A DNA stretch of 64,000 nucleotides, taken from positions 930,001 through 994,000 of the forward strand of contig CAWEZX010000002.1 in assembly GCA_963813555.1 (NCBI GenBank). Direction: 5' to 3'. Origin of the DNA: Roseiarcus sp963813555. Its GTDB lineage: Bacteria > Pseudomonadota > Alphaproteobacteria > Rhizobiales > Beijerinckiaceae. Shown here one piece after another: positions 53,678 through 63,389 of the stretch (position 1 is the first letter of the stretch; the number at the start of each line of letters is the position of its first letter). The notes beneath the pieces were generated by a model, which saw only the letters and a program-made list of their open reading frames with translations, made no database searches and was not told the DNA's origin. The position numbers and the translations under genes are program-made.

Positions 53678-53709
53678 GGACCAGGCTCCGTCCTTCTGAA
53701 TTCCGCCAA

Positions 53710-54882
53710 TCAGAACACGGCGTGTAAAATAGTCTTAGCCTGAATATCCCAACCGTACACGGTCCGCGCTTGGGCGAAGGCGGCTTCGGCAATTGCCCTA
53801 TAGTAAACCTTGTTTTCAACCAACTTCACTGCTTGATGCAACGCGTCGTCCCATTCATGCGGGGCGACGAGGAACCCAGTCCGCCCGTGCTCAATCGCCT
53901 TGCGGAACGCGAAAGTCGGAGAAGCGAGCGTTAATGTTCCGCAGATCGCGGCCTCGAAAAACTTAAGGTCGGACTTACAATTGGTGAACACGTTGTCCTG
54001 AAGCGGCGCGATATTGATCTCGACTTCAGCGATTGAGCGTTGGAGATTGATAAAATCTTGCAGAGGTACGACCTCAATTCTATCTCTGAGTGTCGCTAGC
54101 TCCGGATGAGGATCCAAAAAGCCGACCGCGCGCAAAACTACCCGCGGGTCTGCCCTCATGAGACGAGAGATCGCGGGGGCCACGATGGCGAAATCGCGGG
54201 CGTGGGAAGGAGAGCCGCTGAAATATCCAACGTGAATCCTGCCATCCCTCGCCCAACCCGATTTGCGCTTGGCGTTGCAGAGGGTTTCAGACAGAGCCTG
54301 CTGTTGGAGATTGAGGTAATTCGGCATGATCGCAGTGCGCAATTGCGGCTGGTATTCTTTCGCGCGCTCCGCCAAATATTCGTTCGTTGTTACAAAGGCG
54401 TCGCAAAGGCGCAAAACGTAGCCCGTCCGGCTCACCTTTGCGAACCAGTCGTTCCAAACTGCTTCGTCCCGCTGATTGAGATTTAGTGAGTCCAGCAGTA
54501 AGTGCAGCCGGTCCGTGTCGAAAACAAGATCGTCGCAATCGAAAAGGACCGGAATGCCGGTTGCCCGGGCGCGGGAGATCATTTGAGCCACGGCACTGTT
54601 ATATCGCGTCCGGCAGATAACTAGAGCGTCGGCCTCAACGATGAAGCCATCGTCTGCCGATAAATCCCTATGGTCGAACCACGCGGCGGAAACCTCGTAG
54701 TTTGGATTGGCCGCCAACGTCAGCCCGGGATTGAATACGCGATACCGAAAAGTGCTTGTGTCTGGGCGTTCATAAAAGTATGCGATGCGGCGAGGTTGGG
54801 CGCATAATTGCCTCATGCGACTTTCATAACTCGTCAACCACGGATCAACGTAATCAATCGGCGGCGGGATGTTTAAGAACAA
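53710..54882 (-). CDS. GT4-type glycosyltransferase
   Basis: A 390-residue GT-B protein. N-terminal region: RIAYFYERPDTSTFRYRVFN; middle: IPVLFDCDDLVFD, VTTNEYLAERAKEY; C-terminal donor domain: IHVGYFSGSPSHARDFAIV, then NIAPLQDNVFTNCKSDLKFF (acidic/KFFE region typical of GT4) and HGRTGFLVAPHEWDDAL. Similar proteins act in capsule or O-antigen assembly and accompany GT2 enzymes. Intact, convergent with the broken GT2 and starting two bases after the stop of the next gene. Confidence 0.8.
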   Translation of the reverse strand: MFLNIPPPIDYVDPWLTSYESRMRQLCAQPRRIAYFYERPDTSTFRYRVFNPGLTLAANPNYEVSAAWFDHRDLSADDGFIVEADALVICRTRYNSAVAQMISRARATGIPVLFDCDDLVFDTDRLHLLLDSLNLNQRDEAVWNDWFAKVSRTGYVLRLCDAFVTTNEYLAERAKEYQPQLRTAIMPNYLNLQQQALSETLCNAKRKSGWARDGRIHVGYFSGSPSHARDFAIVAPAISRLMRADPRVVLRAVGFLDPHPELATLRDRIEVVPLQDFINLQRSIAEVEINIAPLQDNVFTNCKSDLKFFEAAICGTLTLASPTFAFRKAIEHGRTGFLVAPHEWDDALHQAVKLVENKVYYRAIAEAAFAQARTVYGWDIQAKTILHAVF

Positions 54883-54884
54883 CC

Positions 54885-56388
54885 TTAACTGACCTTATTG
54901 GGCAGAACCCGTTCGAGAGCCGGCAGCAGCGCGAACTCCCAATCACGAGAAATATTGTTCGACGCGAAATTGGCCGCGCGCTGCTCCATATCTCGAGAAA
55001 GGGCCACGCCGCGGCGTAAAGCGTCAATTAACGCCGATACGCTTGGGGGCGCCGCGATGATATTGCGCGACCAATTCTCGCAGCGACTCCTTCGACCCGT
55101 GGGTGTTGGTGACAACCACCGCGCCGGCCGCCGCGAGATCCAAAGGGGGGTACGAAGGGTGCGGCGTGTCCATCAGGCAAAGGCCCAGATCCATTTTTGA
55201 CACGAGCTTGGCGTAGTCCGACCAAGGTAGCACACCCGAAACAATAGGCCGCACGCCGCCTAGCAGTTCGATGTCGGGCAACTTTCCACCGACAAAATAG
55301 AAGTCCCATTCCTCGGGGACGAGAACTCCCGAGCGCATCGCGCCATCAATGACTTCCAGTCCGCGCCAATACAAATTCCGTTGGTTGTCTGGCCTCGCGT
55401 AAAAGAAAAAGTTGCTTTTGGCCGCCCGCGGCGCTTCTTGCGTGTCCAGTTCCGGAATAGCCGGGAAGGCCGGTTCGAACCAATCGCTCCGCTGCCGCAG
55501 GCCGCGGACCGGATCAGGACCGTCGACAAGGTGGTCAAAAAGCATTTTAGTATTGATCAGGGTTCTTAACCCCGGTTCGCAGAGCGTTTCGGCACAGCGG
55601 AGGCGCTCATCACCGAATGGATAGAACATCCGCTCGTCCTCTTGCAGAAGATAGAGAATGCGCGTCGCGCCGATTGAGCTGAGCGCGGATCGCGTGGTCC
55701 ACCAGGATGTCGTCAGCACGACGTCTCCATCGCCAAGCGCCAAAGGCCTGTCGCCATCGAGGGGAATGTGGACGAAATCCGTCGCCGCGTCCCATTCGAT
55801 CCGATTTGCCTTCAGGACATGTCCGAACGTTGCTGGATCGGGGGGTACGTGCCGAGTTGCCAGTCGCAACCGCGCTCCAATTCGCCTAGCCGCAATCGCG
55901 CCGACCACCACAGCTGTGCCTACACCTCCGAACACGGATTTACGGGCAATGCTATCTGTGAGAATCGTCAAAGTCGGGGGGGCGCGAGGATCGGTAAACA
56001 CCGGCAACGGCGCCCAGGCTTCGCCATAGGCTTGAATTGAAGAGCGCGCCGTTCCTCCCGGAAGCCATCCTCTTCTACCCTCGGCGCGGCCGCGCTCGGA
56101 GTAGTGCAGCAAGGGATTGACACCCGCTCTTGCTACATCGGGATTCTGCTCAAGGTAAAGCACCGGGTCGAAGCGAGGGCTAGGCTTGCGACCCTCCTTC
56201 CAACCCCGGTCAGCAAAATGGAGGGCAGGGTCAGTTCCGTCCGCCGCCACGTCCGGATTGTTGGCGAGATAATAGGCCGCGTCGAAGAGGTCTGTGCGAT
56301 GGATGGCAGCGATCAGCTTGGAGTTTTTCTTCGATCTCGAGCGCAGTCCCAGGATTTCACGAAACCTCACCACGCCGTCACTCCGCAT
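54885..56388 (-). CDS. glycosyltransferase (RhaSAM/WsaF-like), frame broken
   Basis: About 500 residues if the break is bridged. The N-terminus has two FDAAYYLANNPDVAADGTDP-type repeats (FDPVLYLEQNPDVARAGVNP is the second), each followed by HFADRGWKEGR-like text, a module common in large bacterial glycosyltransferases. Then come a WsaF-type GT-B fold: FGGVGTAVVVGAIAARRIGA, YLLQEDERMFYPFGDERLR, FFFYARPDNQRNLYWRGLEV, and GLCLMDTPHPSYPPLDLAAAG. The frame changes near 55080; SRNIIAAPPSVSALIDALRR continues it to 54885. Possibly an assembly indel. Confidence 0.75.
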
Positions 56389-56659
56389 CCCGCGCCGAAC
56401 CGCTTAGCGTGCAATTTTAACACTAAAATCGTCGCCAGTCGCGAGCATACGGTCTGGAGCGCCGACGTCTCGCGAAAGCGCCGTTCGAAAGACCTTTGTT
56501 GCGCGATTGAGCCCTGCCGCTTCGCGAGGAGGGCGCGCGTGCGCCGGGCGGCGGCGAGGAAATCGGCGGCCACTCGCTCGATAGCGAGTTCGACCGTGAA
56601 GTACGCGCGCAATGCGCTGCTTGAAAGGAGGCGGCGGGGCGTCGTTTGGAGAGGCGGGC

Positions 56660-58044
56660 TCAGGGGTTGGCGATTACGAGGATCCGATCGTCGGGTTCGG
56701 CTGCGAGGGCGGCCAGGAAGAGGCGCAACAAGAGCCTCAGCCATTCGATGAGGCGTCTGAAGTTGTAGCCGGCGGCGGCGAGCACGGCGTTGGCGGCGTC
56801 GCCGTCGGTTCCGGCGAGATGGTTGCGGCCCATGCGGTGCTCGGCTTTGGCGTGGCCGATGACCGGCTCGCCCGCCGAGCGTCGGCGCATGTCGCGCCTA
56901 ATCGGTTCGGTGACCCGGCGTCTCTGGCCTGAGATATAGACCTTGAACTTGTGGTCGGGCGGGGCGTTGTGGCCGCGATAGCCGCGGTCGGCGACGATGC
57001 GGGTCAGGCTCGCGCCGATCTGCGCTTCGATTTCCGGGACGACGGTCGCCAATGTGTGGCCGTCCCTCGGGTCAAGCCCGAGGGCAGGCTCCAGGATTGC
57101 CGGGCAGCGCCTTGGCGTGGGCGATGAACTGACCGCCCTTCGAGCGATGCAGCGTGGTGGCGATCGAGACCTTGACTCCGAACTCGTAGGGGCGATGGGC
57201 CTTGCCCTTTGCCGATGCATTCGACCTCGGGCGCGTGCAGAGAATAGACCTTCCGCCCGCGCTGATGCTGGCGCTGCTCGCGCACCCGGCGCGCCAGCAT
57301 GAGCGGATGGGCGAAGACGCTCTCCAGTTCGCCTTCGCCCTTGATCTTGCGGCCGATGTCGCGAACGACCCGGCCGAGATAGGTGCGGATCGTCTTCAGC
57401 GCCCGCTTGGCGCGCTTGAACTGTTTGGCGTGGGCGTAGCGCTGATGGGCGATCAGCGCTCTTTTTCCCACCCGCTCGTACGATTGGCGTGAGCTCAACG
57501 CCCGCCTTCTTCGCCAGCCTCACAAGGCGCCCGCGCGCCCGGTGCGTCAGTCTCGCGTCGGTCGGAAACGCCACCGCCTTCGGCTGCACGGTGGTGTCGA
57601 CAATGACCTTGGAGAAGTCCAAGGGCTTGGCCGCACCGGTGCGCGTCGCCGCCGACAGCTCTCCTGGATCAGCGCCACCAGCTTCTCCTCGCCCATCCGC
57701 TGGCGCCAGCGCGTCAGCGACGAGCGGTCGAACGTCGGCTGGTGCTGGAAGAACTCCTCGCCGCACAACAGCTGGTAATAAGGGTTCTCGACCCAGCGGG
57801 CGCACAAGTCCTCGTCCGAGAGATTGCGCATGGGCTTGAGGATCGCGAGCCCCGCCATCAGCCGGGTGGGCAGCGGCGGCTGGCCTGCCCTGTCGGTGTA
57901 AACCGCGCCGAACCGCTCCTCGAGAAACCGCCAGTCGATGACCTGGCCGAGCTTCGCAAGCGCATGACCCATGTCGACGATCTGGTCGAGCCGCGCCCGG
58001 AAGAGATCGTTCTGCCCGCCGTCCCGCCGTTCCTTCGGCCGCAT
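56660..58044 (-). pseudogene. IS5-family transposase, broken
   Basis: Transposase spread over three frames. N-terminus: MRPKERRDGGQNDLFRARLD, LMAGLAILKPMRNLSDEDL and FFQHQPTFDRSSLTRWRQRM; middle: ALIAHQRYAHAKQFKRAKRA and KVYSLHAPEVECIGKG; C-terminus: GHTLATVVPEIEAQIGASL, VADRGYRGHNAPPDHKF and HRMGRNHLAGTDGDAANAVL. At least three frame changes occur (near 57650, 57480 and 57100). It lies between the glycosyltransferase cluster and a non-coding region; 56389-56659 beside it holds nothing recognised. Confidence 0.85.
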
Positions 58045-58519
58045 CGAATCACTTTCCCGCCAGCCAATGGCGAAAGAGAATCACGGCCAGCGCCGCCGTT
58101 CAATTTGCAGGGAATCAAGCGGCTCGACCGGCATTCCTTGCAAAAGACAAGACTCGCCTATCCATCCAAAACCGCGGAAAAGCAGCGGAATCCGGATACT
58201 TCACGGACGACTAGCGAACCTGCCGACGCGCCGCGCACGCTCTCGACGTCCATCGCCGCCGCTGCTCGCATGTCGGCGGATCCGGTCTGATGCCGAGTTG
58301 GCTCAGCGCGCCCTTCGGATCATTCTCGGCGCGGGCTTGCGGCAATCTCACCCATCATCCGATCCATGCGGACAGGCCTAGATCGCCTCGAGACGCACCA
58401 CATCGGGTGGGTCATTCGGATCATACTACGCCACACGACCGTCACGGCAATCGAAACCGGTGCCCCAATTCTTGTCGAGGGACGCAACATCACTGTCGGC
58501 TTCCAGGCTCTGGTCCGAA
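58045..58519. other. non-coding region beside the IS5 remnant
   Basis: About 475 bases upstream of the IS5 transposase. Frames here have no recognisable products; the segment before 58100 should include the IS5 element end. Probably insertion debris. Confidence 0.45.
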
Positions 58520-58736
58520 GGAGATCCCCGACGATCTCGATCCCCGGCTGGACGTCGCCTGCGCGATCCGCGTCACGTCTTTCGCCAACGGCGTCATCAA
58601 AGATAAATCCGCCGTCGCCACCGCGATCTAGTCACCCTGGTCCAAAGGCCAAACCGAATGCCGGATCACCAAACTGAAGCTCGGGAGGCGTCAGATGTAT
58701 GGACGCGGAAAGCCCGATCTGCTCGAAGCCTTGTGA
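58520..58736 (+). pseudogene. ISL3-family transposase, C-terminal remnant
   Basis: Reading from about 58560: FANGVIKDKSAVATAI, a TAG stop (58629-58631), then SPWSKGQTECRITKLKLGRR and QMYGRGKPDLLEAL to a TGA at 58736. This is the C-terminal signature of ISL3 transposases (PWSNGQTEGQ... KRQMYGR...). Only the last about 70 codons remain. Confidence 0.65.
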
Positions 58737-59381
58737 TCAGAACTCACTTGACCTTCCGCATCAGCAAAATCGCGTCAGAGCTAACGTTCGATGCCGGTTG
58801 ACAGAACGCGAGCGTGACGGTGAGCCGCACGTCAAAGAGTTCCAAAAGCCGGAGAGGACCGCGCTGTATCGGGATGACGAGCCTGCAATCAACCATGGCT
58901 TAATCGCGAGAGCTTCTACAATCTGAGCGCGACGGACAGCGGGTCGACGCCAACGCCGCCCACCATGAGGCTTCGTCGCCATATCGGCGCAGCTTGCGAT
59001 GACGGACGCGACAGGCTGGGACCGCGTACTCTCACCGACCTTGCGGTTGAGCGTGCGCGGCCGAGCAAAGCGAATGTGGTGCGCTTAGGCGAGCGTGCGG
59101 CCACAGACGAGGCACGACTGTGAGACGACGAACTTCCGGTGCTTTTTAGGGCGCGCAGTCGGATGCTTTTGCCTGCAACCTGACGGGAGCGGGCGCCAGT
59201 GGCCCCCTGGGGAATGATTGAAGCTGAGGTCGCAACGAACGCATCTGAACCGGAGAGCCAGAGCTCGCCGGTGTCAGCTTCGCCAGGTCCTGGCTAATAA
59301 CGGAGGTCGGCCCAATCGGTTCGAGCCTTTCGCGAAACGGGGCCACGATCCGCATCGGCGGCTACTAGCGCCTTGTTGGTT
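58737..59381. other. non-coding region downstream of the ABC exporter
   Basis: About 645 bases with no supported gene. Short minus-strand frames around 58761-59104 read somewhat protein-like (ADMATKPHGGRRWRRPAVRR) but lack starts and known motifs; they may be another decayed element. No terminator with a T run is evident after the exporter stop at 59382. Confidence 0.45.
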
Positions 59382-61292
59382 CTACACGCCGGCCCGCAGA
59401 GGCACTACCCTCAAAACCGCGTCGTGCTGCGGGAATTGGGTTTGGGCGATGTGGCTGTAGGTGCGCCCTTGCGCCAGCAGTTCGCCGTGCCGCCCGCGTT
59501 CGACGATACGGCCGCGGTCGAGGACGCAGATTTCGTCGGCTTGCGCCACCGTCGACAGCCGGTGAGCGATGACGAGCGTCGTGCGTCCTTCGCACAGGGT
59601 GCGCAGCGCCTTCTGGATCGCCTGTTCGGATTCGGAATCGAGCGCGGAAGTCGCTTCGTCCAAAAGGATGATCGGCGCGTCCTTGAGGAAGGCGCGGGCG
59701 ATGGCGATTCGCTGACGCTGCCCGCCCGACAGTTGCATGCCGTGCTCGCCGCACGGCGAGTCATAGCCACGCTCGAAACCCATGATGAAATCGTGCGCAT
59801 AGGCCGCCTTGGCGGCGGCGATGATCTCGTCGTTGCTCGCGCCCGGCCGGCCCATCGCGATGTTGTCGCGCACCGAACCCTTGAACAGAAAATTCTCCTG
59901 CGCGACATAGGCGATCTGCCGGCGCACAGACGCAAGGCTGACGGTGGCGAGATCCTGGCCATCGCACAGGATCTGACCCGACCCGACCTCGTAGAGACCC
60001 AGGATGAGGCTCATCAGTGTCGATTTGCCGCCGCCCGAGCGGCCGACCAGCGCCGTCGTCTTACCGGCTCCGGCGACGAAGCTGATCGAATGGAGCACGG
60101 TTTCCCCGGGCCGGTAGGCGAACACCACGTCGCGAAACTCGATCTTCCCGTCGGTCACCTCGAGCTCGGGCGCTTGTGGCCGATCCTCCTCGTAGTCCCG
60201 CTCGTCGAGGAAGCTGTAGAGCATGCTGACGCCGAACATCGACGACGACAGGTCGACATGCAGCCGCGCCACCCGCTTCATCGGCTCATAGAGCATGATC
60301 ACCGAAGTGATGAAGGAAAAGAGACTCCCCGGCGGGTTGCCGCGAATGATGACGGTGAAGCCGGAATAGAGCACCACGGCGGCGATGGCGAAGCCGCCCA
60401 GGCTCTCCATGATCGGGCTGGTGCGCGAGCTGACGCGCGCCAGCTTGTTGGCCGCCGCCTGGAAGCCGGTGATCGCCTTCTCCTGCCTTGCCCGCATGAA
60501 GTTCTCGAGCGTGAACGCCTTGACAATGCGGATGCCCTGCGCGGTCTCCTGCATCAACTCCATCATCTGCATCGCGCCCTGGAATTCGCTCGCAATGATC
60601 TTGCGCACGCGGATGCCGATCTTGCGCACGCCGACCGCCGCGAGCGGCACAAACATAAGCGCGAAGAGCGATAGCAGCGGGTCTTGCGACACCATGACGA
60701 TGACGAGCCCGACGATCGTCAACAAGTCGCGGGAGAGCGTGGTGATGAGGAGGTTGAGCACGTTGCTCGCCGACTGGGCGATGAACGCTTGGCGGGCGAT
60801 GAATTCGGACGAATGCGAGCGGCTGTAATAGCTGACCTTCATCCTCAGCATCTGGTCGAACATGCGCTTCTGAATGTCGGCGACGATGCTGTTGCCGACC
60901 CGAGACAGGACGACCTGCTGGCCATACGTCGCAAGGCCCTTGACCGTATAAATGGCCACGATCGCCGCCGTGATCTCCCACACCGCGTTGAGGTCGCGGC
61001 CGACGAAGATCTTGTTGACGATCTGGCCGATGATCCATGCCGACAGCGAGGTGGTGAGCGCGATCAGGCCCATCATCGCGAACGCGAAAATATAGCCCTT
61101 CCAGTGCCTGGAGCCCTGATCGGTCAGGAGCCGGCGCAGGGTCGCGTTCGAGGGCGCGTTGAGGAGCGAGCGCAGGCGCTCGCGGACTTGACGCCAAACC
61201 GACAATTGCTTCAGTCCCTCGCGCCGGCCGATCGTGGGCCCACATTCGTAAGTCGCCGCCGGCAAACCCCGCCCGCGCGCCGCGCCCTCCAT
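59382..61292 (-). CDS. ABC exporter, MsbA-like (lipid or glycan)
   Basis: Half-size ABC exporter of about 636 residues (or 666 from an ATG at 61382). Six membrane helices occupy roughly residues 60-350; the ATPase has Walker A VGRSGGGKSTL, Q-loop QIAYVAQENF, signature LSGGQRQRIAIAR, Walker B IILLDEATSALD and H-loop IAHRLST. The layout resembles MsbA-type exporters, which flip lipid A or lipid-linked glycans, fitting the glycosyltransferase neighbourhood. Substrate is inference. The start is uncertain since neither ATG has a good ribosome site. Intact. Confidence 0.85.
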   Translation of the reverse strand: MEGAARGRGLPAATYECGPTIGRREGLKQLSVWRQVRERLRSLLNAPSNATLRRLLTDQGSRHWKGYIFAFAMMGLIALTTSLSAWIIGQIVNKIFVGRDLNAVWEITAAIVAIYTVKGLATYGQQVVLSRVGNSIVADIQKRMFDQMLRMKVSYYSRSHSSEFIARQAFIAQSASNVLNLLITTLSRDLLTIVGLVIVMVSQDPLLSLFALMFVPLAAVGVRKIGIRVRKIIASEFQGAMQMMELMQETAQGIRIVKAFTLENFMRARQEKAITGFQAAANKLARVSSRTSPIMESLGGFAIAAVVLYSGFTVIIRGNPPGSLFSFITSVIMLYEPMKRVARLHVDLSSSMFGVSMLYSFLDERDYEEDRPQAPELEVTDGKIEFRDVVFAYRPGETVLHSISFVAGAGKTTALVGRSGGGKSTLMSLILGLYEVGSGQILCDGQDLATVSLASVRRQIAYVAQENFLFKGSVRDNIAMGRPGASNDEIIAAAKAAYAHDFIMGFERGYDSPCGEHGMQLSGGQRQRIAIARAFLKDAPIILLDEATSALDSESEQAIQKALRTLCEGRTTLVIAHRLSTVAQADEICVLDRGRIVERGRHGELLAQGRTYSHIAQTQFPQHDAVLRVVPLRAGV

Positions 61293-61394
61293 ATCATCGG
61301 CGGCGAAATTATGGAAATCGCCCGCTGATCGCGCCGAATCAAGCCTTCTTTCCGCCATCCTTGGCTTGCTGGACGGCGGCATGATACTTCCGCC

Positions 61395-61575
61395 TTATGT
61401 CCGCAAGGTTAACGGACGGCGGAAGGCGAGATCAGCCATGGAATCCGCGATGATCTGCGATACCGCGAGATTGCGGAACCACTTGTGGTTCGACGGGATC
61501 ACGTACCACGGCGCCTCGTCGGTGCTGGTGGCGCGCATCGCGTCCTCTCCATGTCCTACGGCACCGTTCAGCGAG
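61395..61575 (-). pseudogene. polyphosphate kinase 2 (PPK2), C-terminal fragment
   Basis: In the minus frame: EDAMRATSTDEAPWYVIPSN, HKWFRNLAVSQIIADSMADL, then a basic tail and TAA at 61395. APWYVIP..HKWF is a hallmark of the PPK2 C-terminus. The upstream three quarters, with the Walker motifs, are absent; the sequence beyond about 61575 is unrelated and leads into the IS3 element. The gene was therefore destroyed by insertion or deletion. Confidence 0.78.
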
Positions 61576-61653
61576 CTTCTGACGATAGCCCATTGTCCCC
61601 ACTGCGTAGAATTGCACCGAGGGCGTGAGCGCTACCGGGGCTGGTCGGAGGCA

Positions 61654-62559
61654 TCACGTTGCCTTGGCTTGAACGGGATCGCTGCCAGAGCTCAAGCGCG
61701 AGGGGCAGAGGGTCAATATTTCCCCCGGCCTCTGGAGTGGGCCCCTGGGACTGGACAATGATCGGGCGGCGGGTTTGACCAGCTGCTGGGCGTATTGGTC
61801 CTCGAACTGCGACGGGCTCAGGTATCCAAGCGCGGAGTGGAGACGACGGGTGTTGTAGACTTGATCGATGAAGCGGGGAAGATCGCCTGTGACGTCCTCG
61901 AGGGTCTCGTAGGCCATTGGGTAGACGGCTTCGACCTTGAGCGTCTTCATGAAGGTCTCCGCCTTGGCGTTGTCATAAGGGTTCCCTCGCCGCCCCATTG
62001 AGCCAATGAGGCGGTGACGAAGCAAGGCTTCCCGATAGCCCTGAGCGGCGTATTGCGAACCGCGATCGCTGTGATGCACGCAACCTGGCGGCGGCTTTCG
62101 CCGCTCGATTGCGGCGTTAAGCGCGGCGAGCGTCAGGCGGACGTCGATCGAGCGGCTGATCGCATAGCCGACCGCTCGGCGGGACCAGGCGTCGAGGATC
62201 ACCGCGACATAGGCAAAGCCCTCAGCGATGGCGACATACGTTATGTCCGCAACCCAGAGCTGGTTCGGCCCGTCGATCGTCAAGTCTCTGGTCCGATTGG
62301 GATAGATCGGCTGATCGTGATCGCTGTCTGTCGTCGCGGAATAGCGGCGGCGGCGGCGTGGCTGAAGATCGTGCTCGCGCATCAGCCTGCGGACCTTCTT
62401 ATGATTGACGATCATGCCTCGATGCCGCAGTCCGGCGCGCACGCGTCGCCAGCCATAGAATTCGAACTCATCGCAGATCGCGGCGATCGCCTCGACGATC
62501 GCAGTGTCGTCGTGCGCGGCGATCGGCTCTTCGTAAAAGGAGGAGCGGGCGATCCCCAT
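61654..62559 (-). CDS. IS3-family transposase OrfB
   Basis: A 301-residue integrase-core transposase: GIARSSFYEEPI, YGWRRVRAGLRHRG, LWVADITYVAIAEGFAYVAV (first D), CVHHSDRGSQYAAQGYREAL (second D) and NPYDNAKAETFMKTLKVEAV (E). All catalytic residues are present. The frame runs past the end of the element: the left inverted repeat (61733 on) is read as SSPRGPL, and the last 26 residues come from flanking DNA. Confidence 0.9.
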   Translation of the reverse strand: MGIARSSFYEEPIAAHDDTAIVEAIAAICDEFEFYGWRRVRAGLRHRGMIVNHKKVRRLMREHDLQPRRRRRYSATTDSDHDQPIYPNRTRDLTIDGPNQLWVADITYVAIAEGFAYVAVILDAWSRRAVGYAISRSIDVRLTLAALNAAIERRKPPPGCVHHSDRGSQYAAQGYREALLRHRLIGSMGRRGNPYDNAKAETFMKTLKVEAVYPMAYETLEDVTGDLPRFIDQVYNTRRLHSALGYLSPSQFEDQYAQQLVKPAARSLSSPRGPLQRPGEILTLCPSRLSSGSDPVQAKAT

Positions 62560-62986
62560 CAGCCGGCATCCTTCTGCGATGCTGACGCCCGGGGGCCGAC
62601 AATGACGGACGTAGGCGCGCTTCTCGGCCGGGTGCGCTTCTCACAGCCCCCTTTAGAAACTCGAGCTCCAACGCTTGCTTGCCGACAAGCCGTTCGAGCG
62701 CCGCGATTCTGGCCTCGTATTGCTGGAGCAGATCGGCGGCGGCTGCGTCCTCGTCAAAGTCGCCGGCTTCGTACTTCTGAACCCAGACGCGGATCAGGTT
62801 TCGGCAGATGTCGTGGCGTTTGGCGAGCCCATGAAGGGTCTCGCCGGCAAGAAACTCCTGAGCGACCTGGCGCTTGAACTCAATGCTGTGCGTGCGCTGC
62901 TTGGCCATGGGCTTCCTTCTTTCGAAAGCCCGGCACAAGGGTCAATTCTCTCTCGCCCAATTGTCCAGTCCCAGGGGCCCACTCCA
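61733..62986 (-). mobile_element. IS3-family insertion sequence (second type)
   Basis: A 1254-base element with identical 27-base terminal repeats, each starting TGGAGTGGGCCCCTGGGACT (61733 on the plus strand and from 62986 on the minus strand). It differs from the element at 26.5 kb. No three- or four-base target duplication is visible, so one flank may have been rearranged. It separates the PPK2 tail from the IS21 remnant. Confidence 0.85.
62468..62908 (-). CDS. IS3-family transposase OrfA
   Basis: The helix-turn-helix subunit: MAKQRTHSIEFKRQVAQEFL, LHGLAKRHDICRNLIRVWVQ and a coiled-coil RIAALERLVGKQALELEFLK. The frame should end soon after GAVR but here remains open for about 50 more codons of arginine-rich sequence, overlapping OrfB by 92 bases; the useful protein is about the first 95 residues. 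A -1 shift in this overlap would join it to OrfB. Start at 62908 chosen over 62938. Confidence 0.85.
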   Translation of the reverse strand: MAKQRTHSIEFKRQVAQEFLAGETLHGLAKRHDICRNLIRVWVQKYEAGDFDEDAAAADLLQQYEARIAALERLVGKQALELEFLKGAVRSAPGREARLRPSLSAPGRQHRRRMPADGDRPLLLLRRADRRARRHCDRRGDRRDLR

Positions 62987-63071
62987 TGAGGCGGGGGATC
63001 GACGTCCAAAATTGACCCCCCAATTTTCGATTTGTTCGGCTGCCTGCTTTGGCGTGAAGCGGGTGGTGGGG

Positions 63072-63296
63072 ATGCTGGTTGTGGAGACGATCGGTCGGAT
63101 ACGGCGCGAGCATTTTGTCCAAGGCAAGTCGGCCGCCGTGTTCGGCGACGCCAAGATGACCACCGCGCTGCTCGACCGTCTCACCCACCGCTGCCCTATT
63201 CTCGAAACTGGAAACGTAAGCTTCCGTTTTAAGAACAGCTCGACGAACGCCGCCAAACCCGCAAAGGAGAAATCTCGCAACTTCACGAACGCCTGA
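63072..63296 (+). pseudogene. IS21 istA'-istB' fusion remnant
   Basis: MLVVETIGRIRREHFVQGKS is the N-terminus of IstA transposase; it is joined in frame (about 63129) to AVFGDAKMTTALLDRLTHRC and ILETGNVSFRFKNSS, the C-terminus of the IstB helper ATPase. Some 2 kb of istA and istB between them are missing. The small product cannot transpose. Confidence 0.75.
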
Positions 63297-63302
63297 CCCC
63301 GA

Positions 63303-63389
63303 AACCTGTGTAGCGTCGGACGGCGTCGTAGCCGCCTTCGTAGCCCAGCGCCCGCAACTCCTCGAATAACCGGATCAGCGTCAGACGTC
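63303..63389 (-). pseudogene. IS21 istA internal fragment
   Basis: On the minus strand: LTLIRLFEELRALGYEGGYD then AVRRYTGF, an internal IstA segment (FEELRALGY.GGYDAVRRY). Only about 28 codons, opposite in orientation to the istA'-istB' remnant next to it, so it is probably from a second IS21 copy. Confidence 0.6.

Noticed and set aside
59373..60674. Plus-strand 433-codon frame opposite the MsbA-like exporter
   Set aside because: Antisense shadow with low-complexity Asp/Arg/His sequence and no motifs.
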